Of a stretch of 64,000 nucleotides of DNA, positions 35,291-44,159 are shown piece by piece. Under the pieces are notes generated by a model. It was not told the DNA's origin and searched no databases. It saw only the letters and a program-made list of their open reading frames with translations. A program made the position numbers and the translations under genes. The DNA comes from Sphingobium nicotianae (lineage in GTDB: Bacteria > Pseudomonadota > Alphaproteobacteria > Sphingomonadales > Sphingomonadaceae), in assembly GCF_018603885.1 (NCBI RefSeq), contig NZ_JAHGAW010000002.1:186001-250000 (forward strand). The letters are read 5' to 3'. The first letter of the stretch is position 1; every line of letters begins with the position of its first letter.

Positions 35291-35608
35291 CTATGCCGTG
35301 CGCATTGGGCCCAGAGACGTGGCCGCGAACAGGTTGTAATGCTCGTCGAATGCAGGGCTCATGAAGATCTCGCCGTCGTCCACTCGGCGATACATCTCCG
35401 TCATCAGGCCATCGAGATCGTCGGTTTCGACATCGTAAATTGCGAGGTAGCGCCAGCCTTCACCCAGCACGACCTTGTAGCGCTCGGCGGTCTTCATGCC
35501 GGGCAGACTTAGGAGATCGCTCAGGTGACGCTCGTCATACCATTGGTTGAACTCGTCATCCCGGTGATCCCGAGGATTTGTGAACACAACCATCTTATAT
35601 GTCGGCAT
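35291..35608 (-). CDS. Small dimeric alpha-beta-barrel (EthD-like) protein
   Basis: A 105-residue protein with the ferredoxin-like dimeric barrel pattern. Its signature DDEFNQWYDERHLSDLLSLPG is characteristic of EthD-like or DUF-type small proteins beside catabolic oxidoreductases, followed by RYKVVLGEGWRYLAIYDVE. Members include enzymes with weak monooxygenase, isomerase or haem-binding roles. It follows the dehydrogenase of module B at 22 bp and precedes the reductase by 38 bp, so it is part of the operon. No catalytic residue can be assigned. Confidence 0.78.
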   Translation of the reverse strand: MPTYKMVVFTNPRDHRDDEFNQWYDERHLSDLLSLPGMKTAERYKVVLGEGWRYLAIYDVETDDLDGLMTEMYRRVDDGEIFMSPAFDEHYNLFAATSLGPMRTA

Positions 35609-35630
35609 GTTAAATCTCCTGCTTGATCAA

Positions 35631-37766
35631 TCACATGCCCGAAGGCTTAGGGCCAATTCGCGATGGGCCGCGAGCCTGCTGACGAACGTAGTGGCGCAGC
35701 GCGTCCAGTTCCGCGTCGCCGATTTCCGGAAAGTCCGGCATGCCGGCCGACTTGAGCGCGCCGGTCCGAACGATCATAGCGAAGCTCTCACGGCTCAAAA
35801 CCAGAGGAGAGGCCCGCAAATCCGGTGCGGCTCCGGAAGCGACCGCCCCGACGCCGTGACACGTCATGCAGTTCTTGTTGAACGAGGTCGCACCGGTTTT
35901 GGCCAGCTTGGGATCGGGGATCAGCTCGTCCGAGACAAGCGGCTTCTCCGGGCCGGGAGCCGCGGTCGCGGGCAGCTTGCCGGTCCCATCCAGCACGAAG
36001 GTCAGAAGCCGCCGCGGATGGTCGCGATAACGCCATCCAAACTGCGACTGTTGAGGAAGTATTGCCGCCGGTGAGCCGCTCGGCGGTCCGGCCATGACCG
36101 TGATGTACTGCTTGCCTCCGACGGAGAAACTGATCGGAGCCCCGAGCACCGACACGCCTGCCGGGAAACTCCACAGCTTTTTCCCCGTGGCTGCGGCGAA
36201 GGCGTTGAAGGTGCCGTCGATATGGCCCTGAAAGACGAGACCGCCAGCGGTCGCCATGGTGCCGCCGTTGACGATGCCGGGCGTCTCAACGCGCCACGCA
36301 CGCTTCTGAAGGCCCGGATCCCATGCCTGTAGGTAGGAGTGAAACTCCTCCTCCGGAACATGCACGGAGCTCGAACCAACGACGGACCAGCCCAGGCCAG
36401 TGTTCCAGTTGTTCGGATCGGCTTTCCAGGTCGTCGGATCGATCCCTTCTGCGGCATAGGCATCGGCCTGATGGATCGACGGGATGAAGGCGAGTTTCGC
36501 CACCGGACTGTAGGACATCGGCTGCCAGTTGTGCACACCGAACGTCCCAGGCCAGATCAGCAGCGGCTTGTTCTGGTAGCGGATGTCGGGAGCCTCGATC
36601 GGCCGACCAGTGTTCAGATCATAGCCGGTGGCCCAAGTGACTTTCCCGATCTTCTCCGCTGAGATCAGCTTGCCTGTCTCGCGATCGAGGACAAAGTAGA
36701 AGCCGCTCTTCGGTGCCTGCATCAGGACCTTGCGGGGGCGGCCGTCGATATCGATGGTCGCCATCGCGATGTCCATCGTGGAGTTATAATCCCAGGCCTC
36801 GTTCGGGTTTTGCTGGTGATGCCAGACATAGGCCCCCGTCTTGGCGTCCAATGCTACGATTGATGCCAGGAACAGTGCATCGCCACCCTTGGGATTGCGA
36901 ATCTTCCAGTTCCACGGGCCGCCGTTTCCGGTGCCGATGTAAAGGCGGTCAAGTTCGGGGTCGTATGTCATCCCGTTCCAGACGGTCCCCCCGCCGCCAT
37001 GCTTCCACCACTCTCCCGACCAAGTCTTTGCTGCCATCTCCATGGCTGGATCTTCGAAGCCCTTCGCCGGGTCGCCGGGAACGGTGTAAAAGCGCCAGAG
37101 GAATTTACCGGTGGCGGCATCGAATGCGGCGACCGCGCCGCGGATGTTGGCGCGCTCCGCGCCGGCGTACCCAATGACGACCCGGTCACCGAACACCCTG
37201 GGAGCGCCGGTGATGGTCGCCTCATTGTCGCGATCAAGGGTTTGAGTGGACCAGATTTGTTCGCCGGTTTTCGCGTTGAGCGCGATGAGGCGACCATCCT
37301 GCGTTCCGACGATGACCGTACCCTTCCAGAGCGCGAGTCCACGCACGCCCCATGAAGGACGGAGTTTGGTGCCGGCGACTTCGGCGACGTTCGGATCATG
37401 CGTCCATAGAAGCTTGCCGGTCGTCGCTTCGAATGCGTGCACGATGCTCAAGCCTGCGGTCGCATAGATCACGCCTCCGGCTTCGAGCGGCTGCGTGTCC
37501 GATCTCTGCATCGGAGAGAGTTCCTGGCTCCAGGCGAGCTTGAGACGACCGACCGTTTGCTCGTTAACCTGCGTCAGCGGACTGAAATGGTTCTCGCTGT
37601 AGGTCCGCCCATAGCTCGGCCAATCCGTGCCATCGCCCTCGTTCGCGACCAGCTTCTGATCGACGACCGAAGCACCAGGCCAGACCGTCTGGGCGCCAGC
37701 GAACGACGTTGAGACAACCATCGCGATGCTCGCCGCGTAGAGCGAGACCTGCGCGGCCCTACGCAC
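35631..37766 (-). CDS. PQQ-dependent quinohaemoprotein dehydrogenase, module B (divergent type)
   Basis: A 711-residue exported enzyme, closest in the window to the module A enzyme (shared GNGGPWNWKIRNPKGGDALF region, WHHQQNPNEAWDYNSTMD, TPGIVNGGTMATAGGLVFQG). It has a normal signal peptide (SIAMVVSTSFAGAQ) without a lipobox, so it should be soluble in the periplasm, unlike module A. Asp326 and Asn328 form the WDYN segment, and the vicinal cysteine pair is missing (GTKLRPSWGVRGLA), as in A. The haem-c site is NCMTCH (Cys633-His637). It starts with GTG 37766, overlapping the flavoprotein stop by 8 bp. Electrons probably go from PQQ to haem to the respiratory chain. Confidence 0.9.
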   Translation of the reverse strand: MRRAAQVSLYAASIAMVVSTSFAGAQTVWPGASVVDQKLVANEGDGTDWPSYGRTYSENHFSPLTQVNEQTVGRLKLAWSQELSPMQRSDTQPLEAGGVIYATAGLSIVHAFEATTGKLLWTHDPNVAEVAGTKLRPSWGVRGLALWKGTVIVGTQDGRLIALNAKTGEQIWSTQTLDRDNEATITGAPRVFGDRVVIGYAGAERANIRGAVAAFDAATGKFLWRFYTVPGDPAKGFEDPAMEMAAKTWSGEWWKHGGGGTVWNGMTYDPELDRLYIGTGNGGPWNWKIRNPKGGDALFLASIVALDAKTGAYVWHHQQNPNEAWDYNSTMDIAMATIDIDGRPRKVLMQAPKSGFYFVLDRETGKLISAEKIGKVTWATGYDLNTGRPIEAPDIRYQNKPLLIWPGTFGVHNWQPMSYSPVAKLAFIPSIHQADAYAAEGIDPTTWKADPNNWNTGLGWSVVGSSSVHVPEEEFHSYLQAWDPGLQKRAWRVETPGIVNGGTMATAGGLVFQGHIDGTFNAFAAATGKKLWSFPAGVSVLGAPISFSVGGKQYITVMAGPPSGSPAAILPQQSQFGWRYRDHPRRLLTFVLDGTGKLPATAAPGPEKPLVSDELIPDPKLAKTGATSFNKNCMTCHGVGAVASGAAPDLRASPLVLSRESFAMIVRTGALKSAGMPDFPEIGDAELDALRHYVRQQARGPSRIGPKPSGM

Positions 37767-39486
37767 GGGAGTTCACCAGCTTCGGTGCTGCGATCTCGCT
37801 CGCAGCGAGACCAGCAATATGGTTCGCAGCGATGTAACCGAACGTCATCGCCGGTCCGAGCGTACATCCGCCGGAGATGTAGTCGCCACCGGTGATGCTC
37901 GCCATGTCATTTCCGATGGCGTACAGGCCGGCGATCGGAGCACCGTCGGTTCCAATCACTTGTGCATTCTGGTCGCCTTCGATGCCGGCGAAGGTTGCGA
38001 CGCAACCTGCAAACACCCGGATTGCGTAGTAGGGCGCCTGCGACAGCGGGCCGATGCACGGGTTGCCGCCATATTCGGCGTCTCCTCCGGCTCTCTCGTA
38101 ATCCGTCGAACCACGATGGAATGCAGGATCCTCGTCACGATCCGCATTGCGGTTGAACTCGGCGAAGGTCCGCTCCAGTCCATCCGGATCGATGCCGGCG
38201 CTGATCGCTAGCTCTCTCGGCGTGCGTCCCGTCTTGAGGTACCCGCTCTTGAGGAAGGATTTGATCGGGAATGGCGCCGGCTTGATGATGCCGAGCCCGT
38301 ATTTGCGCAGAGCGCGATGGTCGCACACGATCCAGGCCTCCGCCTCCTGATCGTCACCATATTCCTTGAGGAGCGCGACGCCCCAGTCATGATAGGATCT
38401 GGCTTCGTTCACGAACCGCTTCCCCTGGCGTGTCACCGAAATGACGCCCGGGGCACCGCGATTGAAGAAGACGGGGATCGTCTCAAGACGGCCTTCACCG
38501 GTCCGCAGCGTCGTGATCGGGGTGAGCGCGATCGGCATAGTCATGTCACTGTTGAATTTGCCGCCGACCGCCTCAATCATCCGAATGCCTTCGCCGGCGT
38601 TGCCATAGGGTAGCATGGCCCACACTTCGGGAGCGGACGCGCCCTGAGGGAACAGCTGAGCCCGCCGGACGGAATCGTGCGGGAAGCCACCGGTCGAGAC
38701 GATCACCGCGCGCCGGGCTTCGACGCGGACCTTCTCGCCAAATCTCTCGACGATCGCGCCAGTCACCCGGTCACCCTCCCGGATAAGGGACCGTGCCGGC
38801 GCGGACGTCCAAAGCTCCAGGCCTCGGCGGAAGGCCGCGGCGGCGAGGCCACCCACCACTGCGTTTCCGGAGGTCAGCCGCATGGTTCGGCCAGCGCGGA
38901 CCTGATCGACCACGCGGCGTGCCATGCACTTCGCCACATGGGCGAACGAACTAAGCTTGCGGGACGCGGTGAGGTAGGTCGGGACTTCCGAGACGCCGAT
39001 CTGCATACTCATAAAGCTGGCGGCCATGAGGACCGGGCGGAGGCGGTGGATTTCCTTGCCGAGCTCGGCCGCATCCCATGCGTAGGGGAAGAGCGAGCGG
39101 CCGTGGCCGCCACCGGGGCTTTCGCAGTGATAATCCGGAAATTCGGCCAGCACATGGAACCGCAGCGAGCTCGCGCTCTCCACGAATTCGAGCATCGCCG
39201 GCCCGTTGTCCAGGAAAGCGCCGACCTTGCTCTCGTTATAGCGGTTACCGGTCTCGTGACGGAAATAGGTGATTGCCTTCTCGCGGCTGTCTGGGACGCC
39301 AGCCTTCGCAGCATGGGGGGTGTTCGGAATCCAGAGGCCACCGCCCGCTCTTGCGGACGCGCCTCCGAATTTCTCCTCCTTCTCCACCATTAGGACCTTC
39401 AGCCCTTGGCTCAGGGCGGTGAGGGCGGCGCATTGAGCGCCTGCACCCGATCCGATGATCAGCAGGTCGCAAGTCTTGGTTTCCAT
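37759..39486 (-). CDS. KstD-like FAD-dependent dehydrogenase, module B
   Basis: About 575 residues, paralogous to the module A flavoprotein over its length. FAD motif LLIIGSGAGAQCAA at residue ~7-20, then EKFGGASARAGG. The C-terminal TGGDYISGGCTLGPAMTFGY has Tyr536 and Gly540 at the KstD-type spacing. No signal peptide. The ATG at 39486 has GGAGAGG just upstream; the longer frame to 39522 is unlikely. The 110-bp gap to the SnoaL-B stop shows no direct-repeat operator, so it is probably transcribed together with SnoaL-B. Expected reaction: desaturation next to a ring ketone, with the substrate unknown. Confidence 0.87.
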   Translation of the reverse strand: METKTCDLLIIGSGAGAQCAALTALSQGLKVLMVEKEEKFGGASARAGGGLWIPNTPHAAKAGVPDSREKAITYFRHETGNRYNESKVGAFLDNGPAMLEFVESASSLRFHVLAEFPDYHCESPGGGHGRSLFPYAWDAAELGKEIHRLRPVLMAASFMSMQIGVSEVPTYLTASRKLSSFAHVAKCMARRVVDQVRAGRTMRLTSGNAVVGGLAAAAFRRGLELWTSAPARSLIREGDRVTGAIVERFGEKVRVEARRAVIVSTGGFPHDSVRRAQLFPQGASAPEVWAMLPYGNAGEGIRMIEAVGGKFNSDMTMPIALTPITTLRTGEGRLETIPVFFNRGAPGVISVTRQGKRFVNEARSYHDWGVALLKEYGDDQEAEAWIVCDHRALRKYGLGIIKPAPFPIKSFLKSGYLKTGRTPRELAISAGIDPDGLERTFAEFNRNADRDEDPAFHRGSTDYERAGGDAEYGGNPCIGPLSQAPYYAIRVFAGCVATFAGIEGDQNAQVIGTDGAPIAGLYAIGNDMASITGGDYISGGCTLGPAMTFGYIAANHIAGLAASEIAAPKLVNSRA

Positions 39487-39596
39487 GGCACCTCTCCGGC
39501 GCACAGCGCTCCCTCCTTGCATGCGGCCGGGGAAGGCGCATGCGCTGGAGTTGCTGGCGTTAATTGTGGTTTCTTGGTCTACGGGGAGTTCGCCCG

Positions 39597-40145
39597 TCAG
39601 TCCCGAAGGATCGGTTCCGGGATTTCTAAGGGGCGGAGGTAGGACAGGTCGGCTTTGTCACGGCCCGGGGGAAGTTCTTCCCATGCCGGCCCGAGCCAGC
39701 TCGACTGGTCGAGTTCGTAGGAGCAGTCCATTACCTCGACCCGCTTGCTGAGCGCCCACGTGCCGTCCCGGCGCTCGAGCTCGTCAATATATCTCGCGGC
39801 GCCGGCGCCCAGCTTCGTTCCACCGGGCATGACAACGAAGAACACGCAGTAGCTTTCCGCATTGGCTATGTCGCCGTTGATCTCGCAGAGATGGGTCGTC
39901 ACGCTGTGGTGCGTCGCGGGGAAACCCGCTTCGAGCTCAATCGCCCAGGGAACGAAGGTCTCGCGATCACCCATAAACGGTCCGTGCCGATCGATCGCAT
40001 CAACATGGTAGGTCTGGCGGAGCACATCCGCGTCGAGGCGATCAAGGCCGCGGCAGTAGGCAGCGATCACATCGGAGATCTCCAGCCTGTCCTTCAGGTA
40101 GCGCACCTCCCGAATGAGGTCAGCTAGTTCGTCGGAAGCGCCCAT
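39597..40145 (-). CDS. SnoaL/NTF2-like protein, module B (SnoaL_4 type)
   Basis: A 182-residue NTF2-fold protein, paralogue of the module A gene at 25899. They share EVRYLKDRLE, GLDRLDADVLRQTYHVDAIDRHGPFMG, HHSVTTHLCEINGD and the SSWLGPAWEELPPGRDK ending. Here it is first in the operon, whereas in module A it follows the dehydrogenase. As for its paralogue, dehydration or isomerisation of a keto compound is likely; no signal peptide. Two direct repeats (40209-40246) lie 64-101 bp upstream of its ATG, so the module B operon probably starts here. Confidence 0.85.
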   Translation of the reverse strand: MGASDELADLIREVRYLKDRLEISDVIAAYCRGLDRLDADVLRQTYHVDAIDRHGPFMGDRETFVPWAIELEAGFPATHHSVTTHLCEINGDIANAESYCVFFVVMPGGTKLGAGAARYIDELERRDGTWALSKRVEVMDCSYELDQSSWLGPAWEELPPGRDKADLSYLRPLEIPEPILRD

Positions 40146-40208
40146 TTTGTCCGTTCCTCTCGCTATGTTTCTTACAATGATTTCTACGGGCTGAGTGCGG
40201 GTCGCATC

Positions 40209-40246
40209 TTGCCCAAAGGCGAAGAAACCGGTTGCAGGGTGGCGAA
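40209..40246 (-). promoter_or_regulatory. 38-bp direct-repeat operator upstream of the module B operon
   Basis: Half-sites TTGCCCAAAGGCGAA (40209-40223) and TTGCAGGGTGGCGAA (40232-40246) have GCGAA ends 23 bp apart, 64-101 bp upstream of ATG 40145. Same spacing, orientation and distance as the elements at 26511 and 44160. Confidence 0.65.
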
Positions 40247-40602
40247 TGAGGCGTGATCGAAACGGGTGGGAGTTCTGTTTTATGCAAGTCTGCGGTTCCG
40301 AAAAATGCAGGACTCAAGGCTGATCGATCAATAAATCCGAGGAAAACGCGACCGCGCACGGGCAAATCGAGTGTTGGTCGGGACATGGAGAGGAAGAAGG
40401 GTCCGGACTTTGCATTCGTGAGCGATCCTGACCGCAGGCCGCAATGCGGACGCGTCAGGAATGATGCTCATAGACAGGCCGTCCTGGCACCATAACGTGA
40501 GCGAGGCTCGATCCCGCGATCAGTCGAAGCCCGCTCCTTTCTCTCCTTTGAAATACCTGGCGACGCCGAACTCGGCGCGCTAGCGATGCAAGGAGAGGTC
40601 CC
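40247..40602. other. Rest of the SnoaL-B / AraC-2 divergent intergenic region
   Basis: Following the operator, about 350 bp run to the AraC-2 start. I see no credible gene. At 40427-40459 CCTGACCGC and GCGTCAGG flank an inner CCGC/GCGG pair, giving a compact hairpin that could be an attenuator or a regulator site. TCCGGACTTTGC near 40403 resembles a half-site but lacks the GCGAA end. AAGGAGAGG before 40603 is the AraC-2 ribosome binding site. Confidence 0.45.
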
Positions 40603-41613
40603 ATGGAGACGATGCAGGTCACGTCATCGACAGTCCCCGATCCCAAACAGCGGATCGGCGTCATCAGTGAGATGATCTCGGAGACGTTCTTTTCCCACTG
40701 GCACGCGGGCTCGATTGACGGAAATGAACCGCAGGCGGATATTCAGGCTTCCCACGCCTTGGGCATGCGCCTGTCCCATGCGCGCATGTCGGCCTTGACG
40801 CTGCGCAATCGCGCGGACGTGTCGTCCGAGAACCTCAAATTCTACGCCTACGTCACCAACCAGTCACAGTCGGTCAAGCTAACCGACACAGCGGCTCTGC
40901 ACTTGCCGCCGCAGGAATTGCTCATTCTCAGTTCCGACATGCCGTGCGAGATTGTCAATCCGAAGGCTTACACTACGACGAGCCTCGTTATCGATGCGGA
41001 GCTTTTCAAGGAATTCGTGCCGGATCATCAAGGTTTGATCGCACAGCGTCTCTCCTATCCGTTCGGCCTGCGAGAGCTCCTGCACAGCACCTTGGACACG
41101 TGCATTGCAATCTCAGCGGCCGGAAAGTTCGCGGAGGTCGGGCCACAGATCGTCCGCTCGTTCCTTGAGATGCTTTCAGTCGTCGCGGTGCAGAAGCCCG
41201 AGCTTCCGATTTCGCCGGCGAGCACCAGTCTCGATATCCGCCGCGGGCAGGTGAAGGCGTTCATCGAACGCTATTACACGCAACCCGATCTTACGATCGC
41301 CGAGATCGCGCATCGCCTCCAGCTGACGCCGCGCTACGTCCAGCTGGCGTTCGAAGGGCAAGGCACAACTCCATCGGAGTATCTGCGGCAGTGCAGGCTG
41401 GAGGGCTCGGCACGCCAGCTGCGCGATCCGAGATGCAGCCATCGCAGCGTCACCGACATTGCCTTCAGCAACGGCTTCAACAGCTCTTCCCACTTTTCGA
41501 CCGAGTTCCGGCGCTCGTTCGGTATGACACCCAGGACCTGGCGGACAGAGTCCGCCGCAATGCTGCCCAGTGATTTGTCGCGTTATTTCGTGGACTGCGG
41601 CCAAGCGGCATAA
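40603..41613 (+). CDS. AraC-family transcriptional regulator (copy 2)
   Basis: A 336-residue paralogue of the AraC protein at 23667, sharing the N-terminal VISEMISETF and the QELLILSSDMPCEIVNPKAYTTT section, and in the HTH region LTIAEIAHRLQLTPRYVQLAF and the GFNSSSHFSTEFRRSFGMTP end. It is divergent from the module B operon, the usual place for an AraC activator. Two paralogues bracket the oxidation region (23.7 and 40.6 kb), which suggests that each serves one module or that both share the 38-bp elements. Inducer unknown. Confidence 0.92.
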   Translation: METMQVTSSTVPDPKQRIGVISEMISETFFSHWHAGSIDGNEPQADIQASHALGMRLSHARMSALTLRNRADVSSENLKFYAYVTNQSQSVKLTDTAALHLPPQELLILSSDMPCEIVNPKAYTTTSLVIDAELFKEFVPDHQGLIAQRLSYPFGLRELLHSTLDTCIAISAAGKFAEVGPQIVRSFLEMLSVVAVQKPELPISPASTSLDIRRGQVKAFIERYYTQPDLTIAEIAHRLQLTPRYVQLAFEGQGTTPSEYLRQCRLEGSARQLRDPRCSHRSVTDIAFSNGFNSSSHFSTEFRRSFGMTPRTWRTESAAMLPSDLSRYFVDCGQAA

Positions 41614-41727
41614 CGAGGAAGCGCCGCCGTTCAAGAAAGTTGGTCGATGACGTCCATATCGTCCCGAGCACGATCCGAACTCGTCGCCCTGTAGGCCTAC
41701 GCCCACCAAGCTCCAAAACGGAAATAC

Positions 41728-41754
41728 CCCCGTCCCGCTCATTGCGAGACGGGG
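41728..41754 (+). terminator. Hairpin after AraC-2
   Basis: CCCCGTCCCGC (41728-41738) pairs with GCGAGACGGGG (41744-41754) in 10 of 11 positions, 5-nt loop, followed by TGTTCG. It is about 115 bp after the AraC-2 stop. The short T content downstream makes it a moderate candidate. Confidence 0.45.
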
Positions 41755-41812
41755 TGTTCGTAGGTTCGGCCTCTCCGGGCATGCGGCCTCCAGCTTTCGT
41801 CAGAAACAAAAG

Positions 41813-41842
41813 GGGCCAAGTCTCCGATTGGAGACTTGGCCC
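41813..41842 (-). terminator. Rho-independent terminator of the TonB receptor
   Basis: A perfect 13-bp stem (GGGCCAAGTCTCC at 41813-41825 and GGAGACTTGGCCC at 41830-41842) with a GATT loop lies 21 bp after the receptor stop. Read on the minus strand it is followed by CTTTTGTTTC, a T-rich tail. Confidence 0.85.
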
Positions 41843-41863
41843 AGCTCGCGCCACGGAGAGGGT

Positions 41864-44098
41864 CTAAAAATTCGCGCTGGCGCGAACACCGTAGGTGCGA
41901 GGAGGATAGGGGGTCGCAAGATTGTAGGGGCCCAGGCCGGAATTCGACACCAGAAGGGTGTCGTCGTTCGTGATGTTTCGGATGAAGGCGCCGACGGACC
42001 AATTCCGATCGGGTGCGGTGTAGGTGATGTCTGCACCTAGCCGCCATGTGGGGCCAGTCAGCGACCCCGGGGACTGACGAAAATCGACATACTGCCTTCC
42101 CTCATGCTGCAATTCGGCGTGTGCCACCACGTCGGCCCCGCTTTTGAATCTGAAGGTGTGGTAATAGTTGCCGTAGAGGGTGAAGTGCGGAGCGTTCTGG
42201 AGATCCTTACCGCTTAAAAGCAGGCCTGCAGCCGGGACATCGAACACTTTGTGCTTGGCGCTGAGCACGGTCATTGCGAGATCGAAACGATCATCGCTCG
42301 TGAGACGTAGCGTCGCTTCAACTTCGCCGCCATAGAGGCGAGCTGATTGGGAGTTCGTGGTCAGCCCAAGGAGGATCCCATTGACCACAGGAAGGGCGCT
42401 CGTTTGATATCCGGTATAATCATAGTGGAACGCCTCGGCGTTGATCTGAACCTTGCCGTCCATGAAGCGGCTCTTAATACCGCCCTGCACAGCCTTGATT
42501 TCTTCAGGAGCGAAGGTCGGCGACAGGTTCGTTCCAGGTGGTAATCCGTTTACACCACCCGCCTTGTATCCAGTGCTGTAATTCGCGTAGATCATGACGT
42601 CGGGATTGACGTCGAATTCAGCGCCAATCTTGTAGTTCCAGTTGCTAGTGCTGAGGCTGCCTTTGACGTCGACCGAGTTCAAAACCGGCGCACCAGTGAT
42701 CGGGGCGGCTGTCACGATGCCCGTATTGCCCGATTGCCGCTTCGTGTCCTCCGTGTAGCGAAGGCCGCCCACCACGCGGAAGCTCTGTCCGAGGGGAACA
42801 GTGACCTGGCCGAACAGCGACTGCGAGCGATAATAGTAATCGTAGATGTCATTCTTGAAATAGACGTGGCCGATGCTCGGATAGCCTGGACGATTGACGG
42901 TGATCGAGGGCCCGCGGGCCGTTAGGAAGTAGTTCTGCTCGTCAGCCCGCTCCTCGGCCCAATAGGCGCCGAACACCCAAGTGAACGGCGAGCCAGGATT
43001 CGATGCAAGACGGAGTTCCTGAGAGTGGGTCTCGTTGTGGACCGCCGGCGCGTAGCCGAAGGCTTCGGAGAGCGTCTGGTTGTTCTTGTAGTAGAACTTA
43101 CGATAGTTCGGGACCCAGGTCAGCGTTGCGAAATCGAGGTCGTAGTTGACCTCAGCGTACACGGCTTGGCTCTTCGACTCGAGCGTGTTGGGCTCGGCCT
43201 GGTTCAGGATGTCGCTGGTTCCCTGTCCCGGCGTTCCAGCCCACGGGTCCCATGTCACTCCAGCACAACCTTGAGCCGCGGTGCTGCCGGGGGGACAAGG
43301 GGAATAGGTCGATCCGAGTTCCTTGCGGCGAGTATACTCGCCGGTGACGAGGATTTCGAGCCGTTCGGTTGGCGTGATCAGCAATCGCGCGCGCGCACCG
43401 GATACATTCTTGTCGCCATAACCGTTGCGGAAATAGGGTCCGTGTTCCGCAGACGCGGCCGACAGACGGAGGGCTACGTTGTCGCCAATTGGAAGATTGA
43501 CCATCCCTTCGAGGGTCACCTCATCATAGTTGCCATACGATCCGGCAACCCGCGCCTCGAAGTCGTGCGTCGGTCGATTCGAGACGAAGTTTAACGAGCC
43601 GGCGGTAGCATTGCGACCTTGCAGAGTGCCTTGCGGACCACGAGCCAGCTCCAAGCGGGCTTGATCGAACAGGATCGTCGGCATGCCATAGGGCTTCGAG
43701 ACGTAGATGCCGTCAACGTTGTAGGCCGTAGTCTGATCCACGCCGGGTTGAGACGAGTAGTTTCCGAGACCACGGATGTACGTTAGCAGGATGAAGCTGG
43801 GCTGGATACTGACACCGGGAGCGATGCCTGCGAGCTGACCGGGATCGGTGATGCCCCGACTCTGAATGGCAAGGCTGCTCACAGCGGTGATCGAAGTTGC
43901 CGTGTCTTGCAAATTCTCCTCGCGCTTGTTTGCGGTGACGACAATCTCTTCAGTGTCCGAACTGGCTTCTTGAGAATGCTTCTGCTGAGGCTGCTCCTGC
44001 GCGGACGCAGGACCAGCAACCGACAGCGCAACGCCCAACGCCAACCACGACGTCGCGGTGGTTGTGGAACCACCAAAAAATTTGAGAACCCCGGTCAT
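41864..44098 (-). CDS. TonB-dependent outer-membrane receptor of the 44-kb regulon
   Basis: A 744-residue receptor with a signal peptide (WLALGVALSVAGPASA), a TonB box region (EEIVVTANKREENLQD), plug motifs ARLELARGPQGTLQGRNATAGS and a C-terminal strand ending in YGVRASANF. Such receptors take up large or scarce substrates across the outer membrane using TonB energy. The direct-repeat element at 44160-44197 lies 62-99 bp upstream of its ATG, as in the other operons of this region, so it is probably the importer of the shared substrate. GGGAGGTT immediately precedes ATG. It ends with a clean terminator. Confidence 0.92.
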   Translation of the reverse strand: MTGVLKFFGGSTTTATSWLALGVALSVAGPASAQEQPQQKHSQEASSDTEEIVVTANKREENLQDTATSITAVSSLAIQSRGITDPGQLAGIAPGVSIQPSFILLTYIRGLGNYSSQPGVDQTTAYNVDGIYVSKPYGMPTILFDQARLELARGPQGTLQGRNATAGSLNFVSNRPTHDFEARVAGSYGNYDEVTLEGMVNLPIGDNVALRLSAASAEHGPYFRNGYGDKNVSGARARLLITPTERLEILVTGEYTRRKELGSTYSPCPPGSTAAQGCAGVTWDPWAGTPGQGTSDILNQAEPNTLESKSQAVYAEVNYDLDFATLTWVPNYRKFYYKNNQTLSEAFGYAPAVHNETHSQELRLASNPGSPFTWVFGAYWAEERADEQNYFLTARGPSITVNRPGYPSIGHVYFKNDIYDYYYRSQSLFGQVTVPLGQSFRVVGGLRYTEDTKRQSGNTGIVTAAPITGAPVLNSVDVKGSLSTSNWNYKIGAEFDVNPDVMIYANYSTGYKAGGVNGLPPGTNLSPTFAPEEIKAVQGGIKSRFMDGKVQINAEAFHYDYTGYQTSALPVVNGILLGLTTNSQSARLYGGEVEATLRLTSDDRFDLAMTVLSAKHKVFDVPAAGLLLSGKDLQNAPHFTLYGNYYHTFRFKSGADVVAHAELQHEGRQYVDFRQSPGSLTGPTWRLGADITYTAPDRNWSVGAFIRNITNDDTLLVSNSGLGPYNLATPYPPRTYGVRASANF

Positions 44099-44159
44099 GC
44101 AACCTCCCTTACTAATCTTTTTAGGTCCGGCAGGTGTGCCAGAGCTCGCAGCCTCGTTC

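Noticed and set aside
26560..37766. Lanthanide-dependent (XoxF/PedH-like) dehydrogenases
   Set aside because: The diagnostic Asp two residues after the catalytic Asp is absent; Asn or Thr is present instead.
28722..39486. Naming the flavoproteins as true 3-ketosteroid delta1-dehydrogenases
   Set aside because: The catalytic Tyr/Gly pair fits, but the family is broad, and no other steroid-ring genes (kstR, kshAB, hsa) are in the window. Substrate left open.
44099..44159. Sigma-54 promoter (TGGCAC) before the TonB receptor
   Set aside because: The minus strand has TGGCACACCTGCC, but GG and GC are 7 nt apart instead of 10, so the -24/-12 spacing is wrong.
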